This document shows, one piece after another, positions 1 through 11,494 of a DNA stretch of 64,000 nt. The position numbers and the translations under genes were made by a program. A model generated the notes under the pieces. That model had not been told where the DNA came from. It made no database searches and saw only the letters and a list, made by a program, of their open reading frames with translations. This DNA comes from Thinopyrum elongatum (Eukaryota; Streptophyta; Magnoliopsida; Poales; Poaceae): contig CM022303.1 in NCBI GenBank assembly GCA_011799875.1, positions 278,266,904 to 278,330,903 on the forward strand. Direction: 5' to 3'. How positions within the stretch are numbered: the stretch's first letter is position 1; each line of letters opens with the position of its first letter.

Positions 1-1749
1 TATGATCAAGTGTCTTCACTTGACTCCTAAGTCAATATACTCTAACATAGGTGACTTTGTCACCAACCAATTCTAGATGAAGCTCTCTTGTGTTTTTCTG
101 TGTTTTTGCATTTGTTTCTTGCATACATATTCCCCTTGCAAAAAAAAACTTCATCTAGATTTCTTTTCTTTTCTCTGATTATTTTCTGCATTCCCCGCAT
201 CCAATTCATTCCGAATCTTTCAGTTAATTCCTTGCAAATCTTTGTGAGATCTTATTTGCCTAAGTGAGCTGAGATGACAATTGTTTTCTCTCTGTGTTGA
301 AATCGACCTCTCCGATTTGTTCTTCTCAGCCAAACTGAAACAACTCGGTGCCGCCGAAGCAAACAACTCGGAGTAACCGAATTCAATACTGAGAAAACAC
401 TTTGCCATTTGCATCCTGCATATTTGTTCCAGCTCCACTCGATGATTCTTGTCCTCTACCAGCATCTTATATTACATGTTGCTTTGCACTGTGACTCAAG
501 GACCAAACTTACTTGACTCATGCTCCAGAAGTTCCCTTCTTGGAAATTGATGTCAAAGGGGGAGAGAGAGCACATCAAAGCTTATCACATAAGAGAGAAT
601 GCACACCTTAAGCTTCTCCAGATGCTTATTTTCCATAGAGAAGAGAAGTCACATGTCTTCAAGAGGGGAAAGACATGTTAGTATGTGTTATGTTTGTTAT
701 GATTGTTTTACTCTGATTTTGTTTTGCTCTGATTTTCTTTTCCCTATCTTCTCCCATTATCTAATATATAAGATTCAGGGGGAGAGAGAGCTCATTTCTA
801 AGGGAAGAAAATCTTTGGAATTCATTGCATATCTTTGCTCTTTGGGGACATGTCAATATCCAAATAGAGTACTAAGTACTCACTCACTACATGTCATCCC
901 AATCTTGGTACTCTTGTGATTTACTATTCTTGCTCTGCTTAGTAGATATTCCTGTGTTATCTAACCTTGTTTACTCAGGTTCATCTCTTCCAAAGCCAGC
1001 TCATGACCGCAAGGAAAGTATATGCATCACACTCATGTGCATGATGATCTCTTGCTGATGTACATCTTGTTTGCAAGAAGGAATCATGAACATTGAGGTA
1101 CACTTCCTATATTCACACCATCTGCTCTGATGCATATAGCCAAGATACATGTAACTCATTGCCTGCTCTGTCATGCTTATGCATTCACATGGTATTATAT
1201 TCTATCTTTACATGATTGCATACATATAGGGGGAGCCTATGCATGCTACATGTCTTTCCAAAGCTTTACTTGCTATTCCTTGTATCTTTATCTAAAGCTT
1301 TGATGTATGTTGTCATCAATTACCAAAAAGGGGGAGATTGAAAGCACAAGTGCTCCCTGGGTGATTTTGGTAATTAATGTCAACATATCTCTTGTTGGAC
1401 TAATACTTTTATCTAGTATATTTCAGATAAGTTCAACAGTGGAGTGGCAGGACAAGAGGATGTGGAACCCCTTCAAGATGCTAAGGACACATATTGGCTC
1501 AAGCTCAAGACTCTACTCTTTTCATTTTAGTGATCCAAGATCACATTGAGTCCATAGGAAAGCCAATACTATTAAAAGGGGATGAGGTGTTGCTTAATGG
1601 CTTGCTTGCTAAAAGTGCTTAGTGATATGCTCCAAAAGCCCTCAACCACTCTCTCATTTCCACATATGTCCCAAACCAAAAGTCAAACTTGGCCCCACCG
1701 ATTTGATCTATCCGGCGCCACCGAGTTCATTTGACATAGCCACTGCCAG

Positions 1750-2075
1750 AAACCCTAATCAGTTCGGTCTCATCAATAGGGATCTCGGTCTCACCGAGAT
1801 GGGATTGCTAACTCTTTGCTTCCCTTCGTAACGTTTCGGTCTAACCGAGATGAGCGATCGGTCCCACCGAGTTTGCCTGACCAACTCTCTATTTGCCTAT
1901 TACAGAAATCAGTCTCACCAAGTTCATGTGATCAGTCTCACCGATATTACATTATGCCCTCACCCTAACGAAATCGGTCTCACCGAGTTGACATGTCGGT
2001 CCCACCGAAAATCCTAACGTTCACATTTTGAACTAAATCGGTCTGACCGAGTTTCACTATTCGGTCCCATCGAGT
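1750..2075. promoter_or_regulatory. Cluster of CGGTCnnACCGAG palindromes in the LTR U3
   Basis: About nine near-copies of TCGGTCTCACCGAG occur at irregular spacing, for example near 1786, 1832, 1858, 1976, 1999, 2037 and 2061. Each is a short inverted repeat CGGT...ACCG. The cluster lies just upstream of the TATA box, so protein binding or heavy cytosine methylation is plausible. That role is inferred; the palindromes are seen directly. Confidence 0.7.
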
Positions 2076-2115
2076 TTGGTAAATTGTGTGTAACGGTTAT
2101 ATTTTTTGTGGAGGC

Positions 2116-2123
2116 TATATATA
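2116..2123 (+). promoter_or_regulatory. LTR TATA box
   Basis: TATATATA is followed by a C-rich stretch (cccctccacc) typical of plant LTR transcription starts, about 40 bp downstream of the palindrome cluster. Confidence 0.6.
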
Positions 2124-2930
2124 CCCCTCCACCCTTCCTCCATTAGTGAGGAAAGCCATCAGAACGTGCCTACACTTCCAGCATTCATTTTCTGAGAGAG
2201 AACCACCTACTCATGTGTTGAGACCAAGATATTCCAATCCAACCACAAGAATCTTGATCTCTAGCCTTCCCCAAGTTGCTTTCCACTCAAATCATCTTTC
2301 CACCAAATCCAAATCTGTGGGAGAGAGTTGAGTGTTGGGGAGACTATCATTTGAAGCACAAGAGCAAGGAGTTCATCATCAACACACCATCTATTACCTT
2401 TTGGAGAGTGGTGTCTCCTAGATTGGTTAGGTGTCACTTGGGAGCCTCCGTCAAGATTGTGGAGTTGAACCAAGGAGTTTGTACGGGCAAGGAGATCGCC
2501 TACTTCGTGAAGATCTACCCTAGTGAGGCAAGTCCTTCGTGGGCGATGGCCATGGTGGGATAGACAAGGTTGCTTCTTCGTGGACCCTTCGTGGGTGGAG
2601 CCCTTCGTGGACTCGCGCAACCGTTACCCTTCGTGGGTTGAAGTCTCCATCAACGTGGATGTACGATAGCACCACCTATCGGAACCACGCCAAAAATCTC
2701 CGTGTCTCCAATTGCGTTTGCACACTCCAATCCCATCCCTTTACATTCTTGCAAGTTGCATGCTTTACTTTCCGCTGCTCATATACTCTTGCCATGCTTG
2801 CTTGATATTTATTGTGAATGCTTAAACTTGTGCTAAAACCCCACCTTAACTTGAAAAACTTAGAAATTGCCACCTTTATTTGTTGAGGGTCTAATCACCC
2901 CCCTCTAGACACCTCTTCTCGATCCTTTCA

Positions 2931-4107
2931 AGAACACATACGGTGGGTGAACAAATTACCGTTGAGCAATTGATAGAAAAGTGCACAGTTGGCGATATCT
3001 AAGGCAATGATCATGAATATAGGCATCACGTTCATGACAAGTAGACCGACTCCTGCCTGCATCTACTACTATTACTCCACACATCGACCGCTATCCAGCA
3101 TGCATCTAGTGAATTAAGTTAACAAGAACGGAGTAACGCCTTAAGCAAGATGACATGATGTAGAGGGATAGATCCAATCAATATGGTAAAAACCCCATCT
3201 TTTTATCCTTAATGGCAACAATACAAATACGTGCCTCGCTACCCCTACTGTCACTGGGTGAGGATGCCGCAAGATTGAACCCATCACAAAGCACCTCTCC
3301 CATTGCAAGAAAAACCAATCTAGTTGGCCAAACCAAATCGATAGATCGGAGAGAAATACAAAGCTATCTTAATCATGCATAAAAGAATTCAGAGAGGACT
3401 CAAATAATATTTATAAATAATATGATCATAAATCCACATTTCATCGGATCTCAACAAATGCACCGCAAAAGAAGATTACATCAAATAGATCTCCAAGAAC
3501 ATCGAGGAGACCATTGTATTGAAGATCAAAGAGAGAGAATAAGCGATCTAGCTACTAGCTATGGACCCGTAGGTCTATGGTATACTACTCACACATCATC
3601 GGAAGGGCAACAAGGTTGGTGTAGAGGCCCGCCGTGATCCAACCCCCCTCCGACAGAGTGCCGAAAAAGGCCCCAAGATGGGATCTCACGAGAACAGAAG
3701 CTTGCAGCGGCGGAAAAGTATTTTTGGTGTGCCCTCTTACGTAAGGGGAATATTTGGGTATTTATAGAGCCAAGATTAGGGTTAGGAGGTCTATGAGGGT
3801 CCCACAAGCCTAGGGGGCGTGCCCCTAGGGCTTGTGGCCCCCTCGTGGGTCTTCTGGCATCTTCCCGAAGCTCCGTGGTTGTCTTCTGGTCCAAGAAAAA
3901 TCCTCAAAAAATTTTGTTCCGTTTGGTATTGATTTTCTATAGAAGACAAAAGCAAGGAAAAAACAGCAATTGGCACTGGGCACTAGGTTAATAGGTTAGT
4001 CCCAAAAAAGATATAAAATAGCATCTTAATGCATATAAAACATCCAAGATGGATAATATAATAGCATGGAACAATAAAAAAGTATAGATACGTTGGAGAC
4101 GTATCAC
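2931..4107 (-). mobile_element. Truncated Athila-type Gypsy LTR, reversed
   Basis: Read on the minus strand this starts TGATACGTCTCCAACG at 4107 and matches the plus-strand LTR at 24379-25851 through most of its length, for example the stretch around 'gatcattgcc' and the tail 'cacccaccgtatg'. At 2931 it is interrupted by the Sirevirus element, which therefore inserted into this LTR. The rest lies left of the window. Because base 4107 is an outer boundary next to LINE sequence, it is a 5' LTR or a solo LTR. It carries an imperfect hairpin near 3795-3845, like its relatives. Confidence 0.75.
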
Positions 4108-4243
4108 GTTGTAGCGCGAGCTAGAACCATGGGGAGCTCGTGAGTTTGGGTGTTTGGCCCGGAAGGTGGGCAAGCTGCAGGTAAAGTTGGACAAACATTG
4201 ACGACAAACAATTGGACGTGGCCCTTTTGATGAGGAGAAGAAC

Positions 4244-6517
4244 ATGGTCAAACAATTACGTGAAGCACTTAGACTTGAAGAGATTTGGATGCGCCAACAT
4301 TCTAGAGTTGGGTGGCTTCGTGAGGGCGATCGGAATACTGGCTACTTTCAAGCCCAGGCTAAGCAGAGGCATCACATGAACAAGATACAAGGTATTTTCA
4401 AAGGCCTGATGGTGTGGTACATGCTAGCTTGGAGGAGGACAAGGCCGAGATTCAGGCATTCTATCAGAACCTGTATTCTTCGCAGGGACCCTCTAATCCA
4501 AATGTGTTGCTGCAGTATGTTCCGGCGCGTGTGATGCCCGAGATGAATGCGACTATTGTGAAACCGTTTGAACCATAGGAGGTGCGGACTGCACTGTTCC
4601 AGATGGCACCTTCAAAAGCACCTGGAGTAGATGGTTTTACAGCGGGATTTTTCCAGCGACATTGGGAGCTTCTTGGTAACGATGTGACCACTGCCGTGCT
4701 GGGCTTTCTTAATGGTGGTGATCTTCCTATGGGACTAAATGACACATCTATTACTCTGATCCCCAAGGTATGACATTCACAAAATATTAGTCAATACCGC
4801 CCCATTGCCTTATGTCATGTCTTATATAAGTTGGCGGCAAAGGTGTTGACAAATCGTATGAGGTTTCTTATGGATGGTATTATCAGTGAGGAGCAGAGCG
4901 CCTTCATACCGGATCGGTTGATCACTGACAATGTTCTTGTTGCTTTCGAGAGTGTGCATGCAATGAAAAGAAGGAAGAAAGGTAAAAAGTATGCATGCGT
5001 AGTCAAACTGGATATGATGAAGGCCTACGACAGAGTGGAGTGGAATTATCTTGAATCAATACTGTTGAAGCTAGGGTTTTCAATCATTTTTGTTAGACTG
5101 ATAATGAAGTGTGTGACATAAGTTCGTTTTTCAGTCAAGGTTAATGGTGAGCTCCTTCCCTACTTCACACTTTCCAAATGTTTACGGCAAGGGGACCCAA
5201 TATCTCCCTATCTCTTTCTTCTATGTGCAGAAGGCTTCTCCCCTCTTCTTAAATATTATGGAGGACACATGGACAGAGGAAATAAGGGTCAGCTTCAGAG
5301 CCCCATGGGTAAATCATCTACTATTTGCATATGACAGTCTAATCCTTCTGACAGCAGATTTACCTAATGCGGCTAGACCTAGACTGAATGAAATATTGCA
5401 AATTTATGGAGAGGCTTCGGGACAGCGTGTTAATCGTGATAAAGTTCAATCTACTTCAGCCCCAATACCCCCCATGCGTGCAGGCAAAGTATTAAGCACG
5501 CGCTTGATGTTCTTGTTGAGGCGTTCAGTGAATGTTATCTTGGTCTTCCCACAGCTGTAGGCAGAATTGCCAGTGGTACTTTTCAGCATATTGGGGAAGA
5601 GCGCAAGAAGTAAAATGCAAGGATGGATGGTCAGAGAGGATGTTTGCTTGTGCAGGTAGAGAAATAGTACTAAAATCCATTGCACATGCAATTCGAACAT
5701 ATATCATGAGAGGATGTTTGCTTGTGCACGTAGAGAAACACTACTAAAATCCATTGTACATGCAATTCGAACATATATCATGAGCTGTTTTTTGTTGACC
5801 AAAAAAGTATGCAAAAGTTTGACGTCGTGCATGGCCAGATTATGGTGGAGTAGTTCGCTAGATAAGCGTTCTTTACATTGGATCTCATGGAAGAATTTGG
5901 CGGCACCGAAATGTAGAGGTGGAATGGGCTTTCGGGACCTCCACCTGTTTAACTTGGCACTACTGGGAAAGCATGGCTCGCGTTTCATGATAAATCCAGA
6001 GTCCCTTTGTGCTAGAGTTTTGAAAGGGAGATATTTTCCTGACACAGATTTTATGCATGCAACAATACCAAACATGGCTTCAGCTACTTGGCGTGCCATT
6101 ATAGCTGGACGAGAGGCTTTGCAGGGAGGTCCTATTTCTCGTGTGGGCGATGGTAGCTCAATCTCTATCTGGACATATAAATGGATACCATCTACTGCTA
6201 CGATGACTCCACTGTTCAAACCGATGACTCCACTGTTCAAACCGCCATGTACAACAATCATTAATGTTAATGACTCAATTGATTCTGATAATTGGTCCTG
6301 GCGAGTGCAGCTAGTTAGAGATACCTTCATAGCGCCCAATGCCGAAGCTATTTTAAATATACCTTTGTGTACTGGAGGTGGAGATGATTTTCTTGCGTGG
6401 GCACATGAAAGCTCAGGCATCTATACTGTCAAGTTGGCATACCGTGCTCTAGTGAATCGTAAAGAGCGTCATTCTCATGATGAAGGGCAGGCTACCGGTT
6501 CCTCAGATAATCAATAG
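4244..6517 (+). pseudogene. LINE reverse transcriptase pseudogene
   Basis: Pieces in several frames match plant L1 reverse transcriptase. LREGDRNTGYF lies near 4316-4350. SKAPGVDGFTAGFFQRHW lies at about 4612-4665 and ends in LIPKV. The finger/palm block has SAFIPDRLITDNVLVA near 4897-4944 and KLDMMKAYDRVEW at 5005-5043. The catalytic FADD box is degraded to FAYDSL near 5325. A downstream block (SSLDKRSLHWISWKNLAAPK, then GGMGFRDLHLFNLALLGKHG) is the usual C-terminal RT region. The changed active site and at least four frame breaks rule out activity. Family assignment is from motifs; the breaks are seen directly. Confidence 0.85.
5636..5783 (+). repeat. 74-bp tandem duplication inside the LINE
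   Basis: A segment starting GAGGATGTTTGCTTGTGCA is repeated immediately (5636-5709 and 5710-5783) with a handful of differences, for example tgcAGgtag versus tgcACgtag. The divergence shows the duplication is not recent. Confidence 0.85.
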
Positions 6518-6998
6518 TTATGGAATGCCATTTGGAAGCTCAATGTTGTCTCAAAGGTGAGAGTTTTTTGGTGGCGTGTTATCAAGGGCATACTTCCAGA
6601 TGAAGTAACCTTGCAGCGTCGACACATCCAACAGATCAATTTATGTAGAATCTGTCAAGCTATGAATGAAGACCTGGAGCATGCATTGTTGAAGTGTTCA
6701 CATGCAAGGCGATTCTAGGAACAGGCGCAGCTGCTGTTTGATTTTCATTTGCCACGGCTTCATTCTTATACTTGGACCAGGGACATCTTGTGTGATGACT
6801 TGTTCACAGCGAGAGAAAGATCTATCACCGTCTCTGTCATGTGGTCCATATGGCATTCGCGCAATCGTATTACCCATGGTGAAGAACGAATCGATCCGAT
6901 TCACTCAGTTCGTCTCACCAGGGAAGCACTTGCTCTCCTTGAAATACTGATGGAGCAACCCACCGTGATGATGGGAAAGGAGGAGCAGGAGGTGTGCT

Positions 6999-7358
6999 TA
7001 AGGGCATCCACAGTGTGGTGATGCCAAATTTATGACATGGTCAGACTTTTGGCACCGATGTCAAATGGCGCTTTTCTCCACAACGTGCATGGCTTACAAT
7101 TTGTCTGCACTAGACCCTACTACGGAATAAAATGCAATAGAAAATGGCTACATCTATGCTCACCGTACCTTGCTTGTACTAGTCCAGTGAGATGTGCATA
7201 GTATTTTATTGCCCAAGGTAGTTTGACATCGAAGCTCAAAGGAGCTTCAGTTCCCATCTTTTTGGCTATGGCATTAGTCTCCACAATGTGTAATGGGGGT
7301 GCCAAAAGCCAAAAGCCAATTTGGCAATGGTATTTGGCATACATTGTGGATGCCCTTA
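6999..7358. mobile_element. MITE with TAAGGGCATCCACA inverted ends
   Basis: The ends TAAGGGCATCCACA (6999-7012) and TGTGGATGCCCTTA (7345-7358) are perfect inverted complements, and similarity continues inward (gatgccaaa / tttggcata). The 360-bp insert interrupts the LINE between the RT and RNase H remnants. No clear target duplication is visible. A Tourist/Harbinger-like origin is possible because TTA/TAA lies at each end, but this is unproven. Confidence 0.75.
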
Positions 7359-7360
7359 GA

Positions 7361-7765
7361 TCCCCTACTTCTTTTCTAGGGGCTTCGAGCAAGCCACTTC
7401 GTGGAGTTACTGGCCCTTTGATTGTTGAAGCAATGGAGACTAGGGAAGGAGTTATCATCGCAAATTTACGTGGCTTCAAGAAGATTGTCATGGAGATGGA
7501 CTGCCTAGAGGTAGTCAGTCTCTAGAACACTCGTCGCGACTCTCGCTCGGTCGTGGCACGTATTCTTCTGCAAATTGGAGAGCTATGTAATAATTTTGAT
7601 GTTTTTATACTTCAACATGTATCTAGATCAGCCAATGGTCCTGCACATCTTTGTGCACAACATGCCTGTATGTTGGACACGACCGAAAGTTGGATTGATG
7701 GACCTCCTAGCTTCCTGATCAATAGCCTCCTGGCTGACTGCTCGGCGAATGCTTTTGTTGAATAA
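7361..7765 (+). pseudogene. LINE RNase H remnant
   Basis: Downstream of the MITE, residues like GPLIVEAMETREGVIIANLRG and VMEMDCLEVV (7411-7515), then LQHVSRSANGPAHLCAQHA (about 7611-7667), are the C-terminal half of a plant LINE RNase H domain. The N-terminal acidic motif is missing or displaced by the MITE. One in-frame stop separates the two pieces at about 7523. The element's 3' end follows the TAA/AATAAAG near 7763-7770. Confidence 0.75.
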
Positions 7766-7869
7766 AGCTCTCATAATTCCATGCAAAAAAGATACTAGAA
7801 ACAACTGATCAATCAGCAATCTAAACAAGTTAATCATGGAGTAAACATGATCTCGGAACTCAAATGTTC

Positions 7870-8170
7870 TGATAGGGTAATAGTGGTTCGATCTATACTG
7901 CTATCTAAAGTAGTAGCAAGATTACATATCGGTACAGGAATTGAGAATTTCGCTAGCTAGCCTAAGGAAGAAGATAACAGGTTGCCGCCGCCACCGTGAT
8001 CCACTGGATGCCCGCTGGTGAGGGCGTCTTGCCCTTAAGTAGAAGTGGACTGGGCCGTCACCCACTCCGGCCCACTGAAGCGTTGGTTAGGCCTACAGGT
8101 TCGGTTGGGCTGTGGCTCGTTGGGCTGGGTTCCTCCTGCTAGTGGGGTCACTGTGGTAGGGGCGCTCACA
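7870..8170 (-). repeat. 3' LTR of the Reina-type element
   Basis: 301 bp, TGATAGGG...CGCTCACA on the plus strand, matching 12966-13266. The adjoining TCCCCCCTCCTT (8171-8182) is, on the minus strand, an AAGGAGGGGGGA polypurine tract that would prime plus-strand DNA synthesis. Confidence 0.92.
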
Positions 8171-11100
8171 TCCCCCCTCCTTGAGTGGCGGCTTGACCCC
8201 AAGCCGCAGCTTGAGGGAAGCGGTCGAACAGAGCAGCACGGTCTTCCCAGGTGTCTTCCATGGCGGTCTCCGGTGACCAGCGCACCTTAACTTGTTCCAC
8301 CATAGCGCCATTCTTCCGGCACCAGCAAGTCTGAAGTATCTCCACGGGAATAGCAAGCATATCAGTACATATGGGAAGATCAGAAGTCACGGTCGTACCA
8401 GGGAGAAGTGCTTGGCGTAGTTGCGACACATGAAAAATAGGGTGGACGGACGCATGTGCCGGGAGCTGCAACTTGTAGGCGACAGTGTTGATCTTCTCGA
8501 TGATTGGATACGGGCCATAGAACTTAAACGACAACTTGTGATTTTCCCGTGGAGCCACTGAAGATTGCATGTAGGGCTGAAGTTTCAGATAGACACTGTC
8601 CCCCACTGCAAATTCCCGAAAAGAGCGGTGTTTGTCTGCGTTACTCTTCATGCACTGCCGAGCACGATGTAGATGTTGTTGGATCAGATTCTGCATCACT
8701 GCACGCTCCTCCAACCATGCTTCCAAAGACGGCACTGAACAGGAGCTTGTTGCTATGATTCCCCATTGCTGCGGCTCATATCCAAAGAGTGCCTTGAAGG
8801 GTGACATCCCGATAGCCGAGTGGTGCGAAGAATTGTACCAAAACTGTGCCAACGGGATCCAGAAACTCCAGCGCCATGGGCACGCATGCGTGAAGCAGCG
8901 CAGAAAGGTCTCGACGCATTGGTTCACGCGCTCTGTTTGGCCATCCGTCTGCGGGTGGTTGGCTGTGCTCAAGCGTAGCTCAGTGCCTGCATATCTGAAT
9001 AATTCCTGCCAGAAGTGGCTTGTAAAAACTAGATCTCTATCAGACACTATTGCACGAGGGAAGCCGTGAAGCTTATAGATGTGTTGCATGTACAGCTTGG
9101 CCACTTTAGCTGCCGTATAGGGGTGGGCAATGGGTAAAAAGTGAGCATACCGAGTTCTTTTATCCACCAGCACCCAAAGACAGTTGGCTTTTCCGGACTG
9201 AGGTAAGCCGTCGACGAAATCCATGGTAATTAAGTCCCAGGGTGCTTCTGGAATTGGTAGTGGCAGCAACAGTCCCGGTTGTGCAGCTCTGTCCGGTTTC
9301 GCGTGTTGACAGACCGTGCAACATTTGACATAGTGTTGGACATGAAGTTTCATTTTGGGCCAAGCAAACAGGCGGCGAATGCGACGATACATCATGGGAA
9401 ATCCTGAATGTCCCCCTACCGGGCTGTCATGGAAAGCCTTCATAATCTGCTGTTGCAAGGATGTAGAACCACCGAGCCAAATACGCCCCCGGAAACGCAA
9501 AATGCCTTGCTGTAAAGAGAAGCGGCCTTTTGGGTCCTCACATATTGCTAGCTGTTCCAAGAGGCGCAGTGCTTGAGGATTGGTTTGATAGCTATTCACA
9601 ATATCCTGGAGCCACGCTGGTTGACATTCCGACACTGTGAAGAGGATGTCAGTGGGTCTGGCACGAGACAAAGCATCCACAGCTGAGTTGTCTGCTCCTT
9701 TCTTGTACTTGATTCGGTACTGGAGCCTAGGAGTTTGGTGAATGCCTTCTGTTGCCATGGGGTAGTGAGACGTTGTTCTTCAAGGTGCACCAAACTTTTC
9801 TGATCTGTGTGAATCACAAACTCAGCATGCTGAAGATATGGCCTCCATTGATCCACTGCCACTATGATCGCTAAATACTCCTTCTCATAGGTTGAGAGGC
9901 CTTGATAGCGAGGGCTTAGAGCTTTACTCATGAAGGCCAAGGGGTGCCCATTCTGTTGCAGCACGGCACCAATGCCCTTGTCGCTAGCATCTGTCTCCAC
10001 GACGAAGGGTTGAGAGAAATTGGGCAAGGCCAAGACCGGAGCAGAGACCAATTGATCTTTTAGTGCTTGAAAGGCAGTTTGAGTAGTGCTGGTCCAAACG
10101 AACGGGACTCCTTTCTTGAGTAAGTTGAATAGTGGCCGCGCAATCACTCCAAAGTTCCAGACGAACCTGCGGTAGTATCCGGCTAGGCCTAAGAAACAGC
10201 GCACTTCTTTGGTGTCACTTGGTGTTTCCCACTCCACTACTGCATGTATCTTGCTCGGATCTGTTGACACCCCCTCCGCGCTGATGACATGCCCTAAGTA
10301 TGAAAGTTGTTGCTGCCCAAAAGCACATTTGCTTTCCTTAACTTTCCATTGATCTCTCTGTAGCAGTCCCAAGACTTCCCGGAGTTTCAGCTTGTGTTCT
10401 TCCAGGGTTTCAGTGTGCACTAAGATATCATCAAAGAAAACCAGTACTCCGTCACGTAGGACAGGTCGCAGTGTGCCATGCATTGCTCCATTAAATGTAC
10501 CAGGACCTCCGGCTAATCCAAATGAGACCACTAGAAACTCGTAGTGGCCTGCGTGTGTTTGAAACGCTGTCTTGTATTCTTCTCCTTCAGCCAGCCGGAT
10601 TTGGTGGTACCCTGCTCGGAGATCTAGCTTGGAGAACCAGCAGGAGCCATGCAACTCATCAAGTAACTCTTCGATGATTGGCACTGGGTACTTGCCTACG
10701 ACTGTCAGTGCGTTAAGGTAGCGATAATCCACACATAAACACCACGTCCCATCCTTCTTCTTGACTAAGATCATCGGTGATGAAAACGGACTGGAACTCT
10801 TTTGAATAATGCCTGTCTTCAGCAGTTCTTCCACTTGCCGGTCGATTTCATCCTTATGATCAGGTTTATGCCGATAAGGACGAATGTTGATAGGTTGCGC
10901 GCCAGTAATCAAAGGAATGCGGTGATCACATTCACGCCTCGGTGGTAGTCCCTCCGGCTCGCCAAACACTGCTGGAAACTCTGCCAGAACTTCCTTGAGG
11001 CAGGCTGGTACAACCTCTTTTTTGTCCGACAACGGGTCCTCAGAGCACAGGTTAACAATATGTGACACAGCTCCTGCCTTGCACATGCTCTGAAGTTGCA

Positions 11101-11494
11101 TAAAATTGATGGAGTGGCAGGTGGTGGAATCAGAATCGTGGTCGCGCAAACATGCCACTCCCTCTGCGGTCACGAACTGAATGCATTTGGCGCGCCAGTC
11201 GACTGTCATGGTACTATGAGCTTCAAGCCAGTCCATACCCAGGATTGCATCATATGTGCCAAGAGCTAAAATCTTCATATCGGTGTGAAATTCACTCCCC
11301 TGAGTACTCCACGTGCATTGTGGCACTTGAGCCGTGCAGAGCAACTCGCCTCCATCTGCGACACGCACCTTGCAGGGACGGGGCAGCTGCTGCGTGCCCG
11401 TGATCGACTTGGCGAGCTCCTGATTGATGATGGAAGTGGAGCTGCCCGAATCAACAAGCATCAGGACCTCTCGACCTTGTATCCACCCACGCAG
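8166..11494 (-). pseudogene. pol (protease-RT-RNase H-integrase-chromodomain), frameshifted
   Basis: Protease has LVDSGSSTSII near 11461-11425. RT spans roughly 10890-10200 with YPVPIIEELLDEL and the active-site FFDDILVHTE (the YxDD equivalent). RNase H begins near VVETDASDKGIGAVLQQNG. A lost base near 9724-9727, just past TPWQQKAFTKLLG, shifts the reading frame. Integrase follows: an HHCC zinc finger (GHSGFPMMYRRIRRLF, CCTVCQHAK), then MDFVDGLPQSG, SDRDLVFTSHFW and DGQTERVNQ of the DDE core. The C-terminus (VEQVKVRWSPETAMEDTWED) resembles a chromodomain, which in this clade guides integration. It ends inside the 3' LTR at 8166. One frameshift and the upstream TAG are the only clear lesions. 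Confidence 0.88.

Larger units (their letters stand above)
1..2930 (+). mobile_element. 3' end of a Sirevirus-type Ty1/Copia retrotransposon
   Basis: This is the noncoding 3' region (1-1338) and the complete 3' LTR (1339-2930) of a plus-strand Copia element whose coding part lies left of the window. Polypurine tracts of the form aggggGAGAGAGAG recur near 554-567 and 778-789, and another lies directly against the LTR (about 1326-1338). Multiple polypurine tracts and LTRs rich in short palindromes are known marks of the plant Sirevirus lineage, called Maximus or Inga types in Triticeae. The exact family is inferred. The element sits inside a reversed Gypsy LTR that resumes at 2931. No meaningful ORF was seen in 1-1338. 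Confidence 0.75.
1339..2930 (+). repeat. 3' LTR of the Sirevirus-type element
   Basis: The LTR begins TGAAAGCACAAGTGC right after a purine tract and ends GATCCTTTCA, giving the usual TG...CA ends and about 1592 bp. The five bases after it (AGAAC, 2931-2935) are the expected right target duplication; the left copy is outside the window. Position 1750-2075 holds a cluster of CGGT...ACCG palindromes and 2116-2123 a TATA box. Confidence 0.8.
4108..7790 (+). mobile_element. Degenerate L1-type LINE
   Basis: Non-LTR retrotransposon remnant reading left to right: upstream coding remnant (about 4244-4420), reverse transcriptase (about 4580-5560), C-terminal RT region (5714-6517), cysteine-containing region (about 6520-6720), then a short RNase H remnant. 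The 3' end is near 7760-7790. No poly(A) tail or clear target duplication was found, so the limits are approximate. Many frameshifts and stops show it is long dead. Two direct duplications (about 74 bp at 5636-5783 and 21 bp at about 6203-6244) and a MITE (6999-7358) add to the damage. Confidence 0.85.

Noticed and set aside
5704..6420. 238-codon minus-strand frame
   Set aside because: It is the complement of the LINE reverse transcriptase C-terminal region, which has clear homology on the plus strand.
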